DNA of 64,000 nt from NCBI GenBank assembly GCA_021292105.1, contig CM037864.1:44485816-44549815 (forward strand), written 5' to 3'. The position numbers and the translations under genes are program-made. How positions within the stretch are numbered: the stretch's first letter is position 1; every line of letters starts with the position of its first letter. Positions 34,001 to 46,000 of the stretch are shown in pieces. The notes under the pieces are model-generated. The model searched no databases. It was not told the origin of the DNA and saw nothing but the letters and a program-made list of their open reading frames with translations. This DNA comes from Anadara kagoshimensis (Eukaryota; Mollusca; Bivalvia; Arcoida; Arcidae).

Positions 34001-37000
34001 TGAATTTTTAATTAACATTTAGATGAATATATAAATTAACCATGTTTTCATTCTTTTTGACAATCTATGTACATTAAGCAGGGTTCAGATGATACAAAGC
34101 AATGATAATAGAAACCCGCCCTCTTTGGACATTATTATAATTATACCCCCCACAAATGAAGTTTAGGGGGTATAGAGGAATCACCCTGTCTGTCTGTTTG
34201 TCCGTCAGGTTGTCCATTCCAATATCATGTCCCCTCCATATCTTCCATGTCTATGGATGAATTTGATCAAACTAAGCACAAATGTAAACCTATATGAGAA
34301 GATGTGTCACATTTGCAATTTATGTGCATAAAGGGTCAAGGTCAAGAGGTCAATAGGTCAATATTGGAGGTCGGGGGGGGGGGTATTTTGCTCTCAAGAA
34401 ACGGTTCTAGTTATTATAATGTTCTGGCAATGATGAGAATGCACTATTACAGTTAAGATATTTTATAATGTATGTTTATTATCTATGTATCTGTATGGCC
34501 TACGAACTTAAGTACTGTATTATAATCATTTTACAGGGAAGGATTTGAGCAAAAAAGAATAGATGCAATATTACATATGATAGAGTTAGGACTGAAACAT
34601 CAGACCAGTAACTTTGGGCTTAATTTAAGTATGGTAGGTTCATAGGAAATTTTTGACTTGCTATTAACATGGTTTATGAAATATGAAAATTTGATGCTAA
34701 ATTTACCAGATTCTTTGTAAATCTTTACAGAAACTGATTGCGGTGACAAATGAAACCAACTTATGTTTAAAGTTTCGCCAGTTCTGAAACTGAAGGTTAT
34801 GTAGCTTGATTTATTGCCTGATTTACTGTACTCTAGTTAAACCAATTTAATTTCAACATTGTTATTATTACATCTTAATTGTAATTAATGTAACAATCTC
34901 AGCCATGGAGGCCCTATTGGTTGGGGCTCTTATTTATGTAAAGAAGTTGAAAACTTTTTCAGATTACAAATTCAAGAAAACCCAGATATCCTGTCCATTT
35001 TCGCTGGGTTTTTTTTCCCAAAGGCTGTCTAGTGACTTACATGTTCATTTTCTTATAGAAATTTTTGTTTTTATACATTTATATTCTGTTATTGTGAAAT
35101 TGTGGATCTTGTGTCATACCGGTACATAAACATTGTTTAATGGTTACTCCTGTTTTATTAGAAGTGGCACTGTTAGTTAATCAACAGATATATGTTATAA
35201 TTAATTGTATGGTTTTTTAGTCTTTAGCATCGTTATGGAACCATGATGGAGATCCTTCAGAAAGCCTGAAGATAAATGAACTTGTAGAGAGGTTTAAACA
35301 AACTCTGAAAGATAACCCAAAATATTTACAGGATAAAGTTAGAGAATACTTCAAGGTATGTTTTTATTTAACAGATTAAATTTAAAACTCTTGATTCAAT
35401 GCTTATAATTAAATAACAAAGAAGGGGTTGAACAAATTGTATCATTTAGACAACATAAATAATTATTTTTAATTACCATAATTAAACATAAATACATAAA
35501 TACACATTCACTGCTCTACCTGTCATATCAGACATTAAAGATAACTGATATCTCAAACAACTTACACCACTTAATGGGTTGGTTGGTTGAATGTTGCTTA
35601 AGGTTGCACCAGCAATTTTCAGCTACTCGCCACAAAAACTATTTCAATAATCTCTATGGATTACTTTATGAACAAGTTCATGCATGCATTGAATTGCGAG
35701 TGTTTTTGTATGGTCTGCCTTCCACTAGCGCACACTCAAGGCGACTTAAACGTGCTAGCTCACAAAGTAAGTATGTCGCAGACAAGCATACCACTCCCCC
35801 AGTTACATTATACTGATACAAGGTGAACCAGTAAAGGCCAACAGCAAGGTAAATTCACTTTCCCACATTTTACACCCTTCAACCAACAGAATAATTTATT
35901 GTGTCTATATTCCATGTATTTTCATTTAGGAGAACCAGCATTCTCTGACCTTAACTATGAGTCCAGATGAGAAATTTGAAGAGAATCGTAAACAAGAGGA
36001 GACAACTAGACTTAGTAAATTAGTCCAAAGTTTGAAGGAAGAAGACAAAAAACTTATATATTCAAGAGGTAAGATTTTAGTATTCTCGATACATTATTAA
36101 GCAAATTTTAAACCCCAACATACTAAGATATCTAGGGATATTTATACCCCTGCTTCTAAGAAAATCAAAACAAAACTTTTGGAAAAAGTTTTCTCAGCAA
36201 CTACTAAACACACTCAGCCACTTGGAATTTTGTATACAAGTTCAGTATGAGGTCCAATGCCACAAGCACTGATTTCAAGTCTGCCACATATCTACTTCAC
36301 ATTTTGTTTATATTCTAACATATGTTAAAAACAGGGGTATACTAAGTAAGCAGTAGCTCACAGATTTCTTGTTTGTTTTAACATTTAAACTGTTTGCTTG
36401 AGTTCATTTTTCCACTTATCTGTCTGTCTGTCCATCTTTTGTTTTTGAGTATAATCTGTCTTATCTTTAATAAATTAAATGATGTTTTAAAGTACTTATG
36501 TATGATGGTAACTAACAGGTCGAGTTCAAATTTGGGTACTTTTGGTCAAGTGGTTCTGGACTTATTTACATTATTAGTTCAACAAAATTTCTGGGGCATT
36601 TTGCTTCTTTTATGATTCTCTTGTTTAGGTTTCTAGATATGTATATACACAATGTGTAATTGGATAAACCAGTGTGTCACATGATTGATATACATGTACT
36701 AGTATCTAAATCTTTTTGTGGATTGAAATTGAAAATATTTACTTGGCAAATTCCCCCAAAATCTGTTGTTTTTGGGAAAAATATCAACATATGGAAATAA
36801 TTGGTCTGCGTAAATGTTATGATATACATGTATAATGTGTTATGTTGGTAAACCCTTTTTTATAATTAAAATAAATGTATTTAATATCATTGATGCTGTT
36901 AATTAAGTAGTTGTAAAGATGATGTAATGCAATCAATTCACATGATTGCTAGTTTATCATAGTTGTAATGTACAGTTTGTTAAGGCACAATGTATTGTTT

Positions 37001-40000
37001 GTTTAGGCACAATGTCTTTATTTTCCAGGGGAAGAATTACTCCAGACACAGATGGCTACAGAAGATTTGTCTTGTTTACCGACTTTACAACTACATGAAT
37101 TAAATTCTAAAATAAAAGAAGAAGAAACAGACAATATACAAGAAGGTAAAATATAAATAAAGATTAATAAGGATTAAGGTGGGAATGAAAGCAAATCCAC
37201 AAAGTGAATCCTAATATTATAATAAGGTGGTTTGAGTAGGATTGTAACAGGAAAGAAAAAATTACAGCAGAAGAAAATGGAACTTGAACCTTGGACTTCT
37301 CTACTACTAACAGGACGTCCTACTTAGCTCAGTGTTCAGCCAGGTTTTGAATCAAAACCATGAAGTTCCCAGACAAATCTGCCAGTCCTCCACCTCAAAG
37401 GGACAGACAGGCCACCAAATTTAAAAGCTGATACAGCTGTCATTCCAGGATTCATACCCAAAATTTTCTTGATACAATCCAGATACTTTATCAATTGCAT
37501 CATTACTTAGACCCAAGTCCCTTCCTAATAAACCAATTGGGTCCTAAACTCACCTTTCGAATATGATCCAGATGCTCTACCAACTGAGCTACCCAACAAC
37601 CAATCATGAGCCAACCCAGGACCTTCTCAATATAATCTAGATATTCTACCAGCTGAATTACCTAGCAACAAAACATTGTCTTTGTAAGGTGTTTCCATCA
37701 GCGTTTGTTTTCTCCACCATCCAATAGCTGACAGACTTAATAAAAGTGAAGGATCTTGACTTTAATGTAAAACACCATTTCTTCACTTCACTCCACTCCA
37801 CTCCATTCCAATAAAAAAAATATAGTATGCTATTTGGGTTGTATTATTAGCCTTGGTTCTTGGCCATCAGACATTTTTTCGTAATTATTTATATAGAATG
37901 AATTACTGTTAAATATGTATAAAATGTGATATGCTTTATAAAAATAAACCAATCTTGACCCGAACCCAGTGCCTAGCATCCAATCATGGTCTTAGTAAGG
38001 TGTTTTTTCCAGCTACTCTGGTTTCCTCTGCATCCAAGAGTTGATGGCCTTGATATAAGTGAAAAAATCTTGACTCAATGCTAAAACACCATGTCTCCAC
38101 TCTAATCAAGCCAAATATAGTAAGCTATTTGGAGTACATTATAAGCCATGGTTCTGGGCCATCATACATTTTTCAGAACTTTCTTTTTATAATTATTAAT
38201 TATTTATATAAAATAAATTACTGATATCATATATATATATATATATTTCCAGATAATGTGCCAATCCAGTTTTCTATGCAGCCAACAAATGAAGTGAATT
38301 ATGTTAGAATGATTTCTAATCTAAATACTTTATCACCAGAGTTAAAACCTTATGTACCTTTGTTTTGTGAAATTATTACTAAGTAAGTATTTATCATGTT
38401 GGACAAGCAATGAGGAAGTGTTTGGGATGACTTAAATATGATGTTACTTTCTGTTGCTGTCAGTGTCAGTCTTTTTTGATTGTGTAACACAATATAGACA
38501 AGTTTACTGACCATAATGTCTAACGACATTACTAAGGCTTAGTTCAAATCCTACTTCTAACGACATTACTAAGGCTTAGTTCAAATCCTATTTCTAACGA
38601 CATTACTAAGGCTTAGTTCAAATCCTACTTCTAACGACATTACTAAGGCTTAGTTCAAATCCTACTTCTAACGACATTACTAAGGCTTAGTTCAAATCCT
38701 ACTTCTAACGACATTACTAAGGCTTAGTTCAAATCCTACTTCTAACGACATTACCAAGGCTTAGTTCAAATCCTACTTCTAACGACATTACTAAGGGTTA
38801 GTTCAAATCCTACTTCTAACGACATTACTAAGGCTTAGTTCAAATCCTACTTCTAACGACATTACTAAGGCTTAGTTCAAATCCTACTTCTAACGACATT
38901 ACTAAGGCTTAGTTCAAATCCTACTTCTAACGACATTACTAAGGCTTAGTTCAAATCCTACTTCTAACGACATTACTAAGGCTTAGTTCAAATCCTACTT
39001 CTAACGACATTACTAAGGCTTAGTTCAAATCCTACTTCTAATGACATTACTAAGGCTTAGTTCAAATCCTACTTCTAACGACATTACCAAGGCTTAGTTC
39101 AAATCCTACTTCTAACGACATTACTAAGGCTTAGTTCAAATTCTACTAGTGTGACAAAGTGTCGGCTCAATTTCTGGAAGACAGTGGTTTTCTCTGGGTA
39201 CATCAGTTTCCTCAATCAGCCAAGATACTGTATTAGAAGAAACATAAGTGGAAGTCAAAAATCAAAAACAAACATTCTAATCCTTGTTCGAATCACAATC
39301 CAGAAATTTTCACAGTTCTGACTTTAGGGAAAGTGTTCCAAGTGAAATAAGAAATGTTTGCTGAGAGATAAATTTGTGGTACAAGAGTGACATGAATATC
39401 AGGAATATATTTTCCTCGTGAATGGTTTTTCTTATACAGTATTTAAAAATGAAAAAAAACAACTTGACTTGGGAGTTAAACATATAAAATATAAATTTGG
39501 TTTTGGTGCTTTTATATACAAGTATTTATAGGGCTATATAAAGTCCATTTGTGCCCTTAAGTCATGGACCAATAATGTTTAAATCATACCAGTTCCCTGT
39601 TTCACAATCATTCCTTAGCTAAGATTTTCCTTAACTTAAATCTTGGAACATTTTTAATCTTTATAATTTTGTTAATTTTCAAGATATTTAGAAATTTAAG
39701 GTGTCATTTTTAAGATCACTTCTAGATTAGACATTTGCATTTAGTTTTGACAAAAATATTCACCAGTAGTTCCAAAAAAAGATTGCAAAAATTTGCTAAA
39801 TTTAAGTTAAGGAAAATCTTAGCTAAGGAATGATTGTGAAACTGGGGCTTGGTATAGTCCTTAAAATATCTACTCAGGTTTTAAATAAGTAAGTCCTAAT
39901 TTACTACCATATTACATGTATATATTTGACGGAAAGTTAGGAAAATATTTAAATTGTATTTAACTCAGATCTCAAACAAGTAAGTCTAAACTTACTATTG

Positions 40001-43000
40001 AGTATTTCATAGAAAGCTAAAAGAATATAAAAATATTGTTTACACAGTTCCTCTAAACAGTTACTGGTCAAAGGGACATAACTTGTGTTTTTTGGACATT
40101 GACTAGTGGAACATTTAAGTGCTAAATAGCGATAAGTTTTGAGAATTAAAGTAGCACAAAGTATAGCATTGTTGCCAATCAGTGCAATAAGTTCCTAGTT
40201 TTCTTCATATACAAAATGTGACAGGGTATAAAAGAAATGGGTGCTTGGGGTTGCTTTGCCTACTCATGAATTAAGTAGTTGTTCTGTATGCATGTACATA
40301 TATATAAATGTGTCTTTTTTCTTTCTCAGAATGGGTGCTGGATCACTTGGTTATAAGGAGTTATCTCAAGAAATTGAACTTCACACAGGAGGTTTAAATG
40401 TAAAATCTCACATCTCGTCACATCATACAGAAAGCAATGTATATGAACAGGTAAGTTACCTCTCGTCACATCATACAAAAAAAAATGTATATGAACAGGT
40501 CAATGTTCCAAGATCCAAGTTTCCTACAGAATCCACAGATTTAGTTTAGAAGTCAGTTAGATAAGCTTGATTTGTTAGACATATATTCTATATTCTTTTC
40601 TTTTTGTCTTACTTTACTCAGTCTGTTTCAATCACTTCTAATTGTAAGCCTCCTCTGTTTCAATCACTTCTAATTGTAAGCCTCCTCTGTTTCAATCACT
40701 TCTAATTGTAAGCCTCCTCTGTTTCAATCACTTCTAATTGTAAGCCTCCTCTGTTTCAATCACTTCTAATTGTAAGCCTCCTCTGTTTCAATCACTTCTA
40801 ATTGTAAGCCTCCTCTGTTTCAATCACTTCTAATTGTAAGCCTCCTCTGTTTCAATCACTTCTAATTGTAAGCCTCCTCTGTTTCATTCGCTTTTAATTG
40901 TAAGCCTTCTCTGTTTCAATCGCTTTTAATTGTAAGCCTCCTCTGTTGTGGCCACAGGTGGCTACCTGGTGCTCTTTTTTCGAAGTTTACAGAGGCGCTT
41001 TTAGTGTTCACTTAGACACAAGACATCGGTTTTAGTCTCATCTAAAAAACTATACTAGTATTTCAGCTTTTTACACCTCTAGTAGGGGCAGGAGATGAAA
41101 ATCATCTTAGAAAATTATCGCAAGCTTGTGCAAATGTCGAGTTAATTGCAACTTGGGACAATATCAGTTCAATAACCCTATAATATGACATTTATTTTTA
41201 GGGTGTGTTATTTTCATCTCATTGTTTAGACAGAAATGTTGACAAGATGTTGGATCTTTGGATGCAGATATTTAACACGTAAGACTTTTTAAAATTACAA
41301 AATGTATAGATATGTTTCATCCAATTGATTGGCATTGAAGGCAGAAGAATTATGTATATAGATTTAGAAATAATATTTAATGTCATTTGCATCCGTAAAA
41401 ACATATTTATTTTAAAATTGAATTGTTTTTAGTTGAACAATTTATTTTTTACCTCAAAACTTGATAAAAATTTAACTTACTTGGTATTGGTTTTAAAACA
41501 AAAGTTATTTCGTAAAAATATATATATATGTATGTATTGATGTAAAAGTTAAAATAAATGTATTACAAGGTAAATACATTAACACACACACACACACACA
41601 CACAGAGTCAAACTTGTCTATAAAGGCCACCCAAGGGAAACAGTAAAAGTGGCCTTTATTGACAGGTGACCTTTTTAAAAACAGGTTCAAATAATATGAA
41701 TAAAGAACAATTAGGATGCAATTCTACTGGTCTTTATAAGCAGGTGACCCTTATATAGAGGTGGCTTTTAATTCAGGTTAGACTGTATATATAATATCTG
41801 TTTTTCAGACCTACATTGAATGACCATCACAGATTGATGACTCTTATAAAGATGTCAGCAGCAGAAATGGCAGCCTCTATAACTCATGCTGGTCACCAGT
41901 ATGCCATGACCCATGCTGCGGCCAGCATATGTCCAGCATCACATCTTAATGAACAATTTGGTGGTATAACACAGGTATGTAAGAGTTATTATTTCTTCTA
42001 CTTGTAGCATTTATAATGAGAGAAAAATCTGTTTAAGAAGAAACATTCACGAGGAAAAAATATGTACCACAATATATTTCACAATGACACATGTACCGCT
42101 TATATATGTTCTCAGTGAAAATTTCTTATTTCCCTTGGTACACTTTCTGTACGATTGGAAGAGGAAAATCTCTTACCCGGAAAATATTTTAGAAGACCAA
42201 AACCACAAAAAGTTTTCTACCACTAATGTTTCTTCTTATACAGTAGATCTATTTTCTGAAATTCATTATTTTTATTCTTCTATATATACCTTCACATAAT
42301 ATTTCAGAGATTGGTACATTTTACTGGGTCCTTTTTGAAAAAACTCAGTTTACTTAACAGTAAATGATATTTTTCTAGCAGATTTGCTTGAAGTCTTGTT
42401 ATTATGTTATATACAGGTGTGTCCCATATTTTGTTGAAGTTGCCTTGCGGAAAGACATAAAAATGCACCAAGAGGGCACTTAGTATGGAAAGAGAGATAT
42501 TAGACAGATAGGGATGTTTAGCAGGTATCATTTACTAGAAGTTATTAATGTGTTCTCCCTGTAAAAACATCTGCATATAGCTATGGTGTTTGACAGAATG
42601 ATCTATTATTCCAAATTTACCTAAATAAGGCAAAATGGTACAGGAGATACTTCTTTTTATGAACCTAAATATTTTCTTTTACAACAGGTTTCAATGATGA
42701 AAACCTTGGCAGAAGGTGATATTGGATCAGAGGTCAAAGCCTTGGAATATTTAACAGAAATAGCACATCATTTGCTCAACAAAAATAATTTAAGGTATTT
42801 TGCTTTAATTTTTATGCAATTTCTATGAAGGGAAATAATAGAATGTAACACATATTATTACATGTGTAGTCTGTCAGTGATATTATAGCAGATTTTTTAT
42901 AAACATGGAAGAGTCTATAAAAATTCAAAAGGGATATATGAAGGTGGTTTTGACAAATGAACGCATGAAGGTGTGAATATATGCATACCATAACACAGTG

Positions 43001-46000
43001 TTAACACAGTGTTTAAGTATGATAGACTTGCCTGTGTTTATAAACTCTCTGCCATCATATCGCTGACGTACTATGCATGTATATACTTCTAGTTTGATTC
43101 TCCTGTTTTCTTTGTTTTGGGTCAGTCTTTTTCATATTGGCCTATAGCTTGCAACTGAAAATATAGTTACATACCATTGTCAATATACAGAAGCATTACA
43201 GAGATTGATAAACATGTGGATTGTCTCAGCTTATGTCACTCATACATGTTGTACTTTCATTATGAAACACAAAAATCTGTCCATTTTCGTACTCTCTGTC
43301 AGTAGTAGAAGTTTTGATCTTGCATCATGCCCCCATGTTCTACCCAATTTTGGTTGATTGGGAAAACCCTTTTTTGTTCTTACAGAAGGCAGTTTCAATC
43401 CAATTATTGAATTGTGGTTCCTTAATTTTTTATAAGATGTGTTCTAGCTTGGTTACATTGGCATTTGATGTTTAATTATTCAGCTTCAATTTTCCTATTT
43501 CACTTTTCATGATTTTTTGTATTGTTTTTTTGTATAGAATTTCAGTGAATGCTACACCAGATAAGATGGGCGAAACTCTGAAGAGTGTAGAAAGTTTTGT
43601 CCGTAAATTAAATGGTGAGATGAAATCATCAGAGATAATGACTACAGTAAGTTTTTATAATCTACACACAGTAATTACTATTTTTTTAATTAAAATTATT
43701 ACCTTATACATATTATATGAGTAGCTTCCCGAAGCAAGTATAAGAAAATTTAATCATTCAAAATTTAGGCCAGTCTGCCAGGCAAAGACTTGTAACTTTT
43801 CACCTGGACCTGTAATATTTTTATGAATTCTCTTTATGTTCTTATAGAAAATGCTGAAATTTTGAGATTCAGACATTGAAATTTGAGATTTCACCTTTAA
43901 GAATTTTCATCATAATTTCTTTCACTGATTTTTCCAAAACAGGAAAACACTAAATTTTTAAAACTTACAAAGGTAGATTATAAATTTATTAGGATAAATT
44001 ATGTGTGATGAATACCTGAAAAAAATGTATAAAACATTATAGAAAAACTTTAACATGCATTCCCAGAATAACATTTTTTTTATAGAAAATGTGAACTTCT
44101 AAAAATCCTATGTTCATTAGAAAAAATATTTGCACAGAAACATTATAGGATATCACATTGTATTCTGGCAAACTCCATACAGACCAATATGTTTCAATTA
44201 TCTAAATCATAAGGCTGAATGTAGTCTTATAGATGACAACAAAATCCCTATCCCATACAAAATATATGTGTATGTGGTTCTTACAAATGACATGTGTATT
44301 TGCTCTTTCCTTTGTTACCATGGTTACTAGGCTATTATAAACCATTAAGAAAGAAGGCCCAGAACTACAGCTAACAATCTAAACCAAATAGTTTTCCACC
44401 TTTTTTTTTGATTGGAGATGTAAATTTTCACTGTTGCAGAGGAATCTAATGTAAGTTTAGGGTGACAATTATATTCATGACTGGGAAAATGACTGCAACA
44501 TGAAAATGATCTCTCAAGTTTAGCTCTGCGTTAAAGCTACATGTATTCTATCTTTACATTTCAGGATAAACACTTTGCTCCTGCTCAAACTCAGACACAT
44601 ATAGAATTTCCATTCTCTGTAAACTACATGGGAAAAGCTATCAAAACTGTTCCATATACACATGAAGATTTCCCATCGTAAGTAAATTGTTAATAGATGG
44701 CAGATGCCTCCTATATTGAGAAGTACCTCATGTTAAAAATTGTAAATGGGAAGTGTTTGAGATGAATGAATCTGTTTAATGAAACAATGTGTGTTTATCA
44801 ATAATGATAATATAATTACATGTAACTCATTGTGAAAATTCTTTTTTGTACAGTACATTTGTATTACATATGCCTTGTTCAATAAAAGGTTTGTGTTTGG
44901 ATTATCTCCCATTTGTACTCTATGCCATGTTTTTGTATGTGTGTTTAGATGTTGAGGAACAGTATGGAGAATCTTAAATGTTCATCAGGATAGTAACTTA
45001 TTCTTCATACTTATCTCTCAACAAAAATATATATGTATGTATACAGTTGGGCCTGCCCTGCAGGACACCTCTATGGTTAAAGGCTGGTTGAATTTATTCT
45101 AATTGATCTTTGTGCTTGATATTTGTTATAATTGGGCCTATGTATGTGGGGGCCACTGGTCCCATCAAGGTCACTTTTTGCTGGTTCCCTTCATGCATGG
45201 ACAGGTCTGACATTTTTTCTATGTTTTTCTAAACATTAAAAAAGTTATTATTATAATGCCCCTTGATAACTTTGTTAGATTGCTTGTCTGACTGAACAAC
45301 ATGTACAGGTGTTGGTAAGGTTTTACTGTGTTAGTTTGTGATATGGTTTTATTTAGTTGAATATTAAATGACATACTTGTTTCTTTTTATTTGATTTCAG
45401 TTTACGAGTCATTGCCAGATTATTGTGGGCTAAATATTTACATAGAGAAATAAGGTAATTATTTAACTACATGAGTATATATATTCAGTATTACAAGCCG
45501 TCTATTATAGGGAGCCATTATATAAAACTGTCCTAAATTTTTAAGAGACCATTGTATACAGAATTGTGGTGTAAAAAGAAAAAAAAATGAAATTTTTCTG
45601 AAGAACAATATTGATAACAATGTGTTTGGGCCAAGTGATATCTTTGAGTTATCTCCCATGTTATTTTGAAAATAATGTTTAGGTTATCAAAAATCTGCTG
45701 TAAAGTGTTTCACTATTTCAGTGTTCACATTTCTTTGTAGTACAATTATACCGGTACATCATGTTAATGCCCCCCCTCCCTTTTTTTCTCTGTCTCAAAC
45801 CCCATTTATACAATGTTTTGTATGTCTTTGATTAATAACTAAACTTCTTTGTATAAATTGAGATTTTATTATATCTTATTATCTAAATTTGTATATTTTT
45901 TTACAGAGAGAAAGGTGGTGCATATGGTAGCGGTGCTGTTTGTGGTAACGGATTGTTTAGTTATTTTTCATATAGGTAAGTGTTCCATGCAACACAGTCA

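Noticed and set aside
38518-39143. CRISPR-like regular array
   Set aside because: Units are contiguous with no unique spacers, in a eukaryotic intron; it is a minisatellite.
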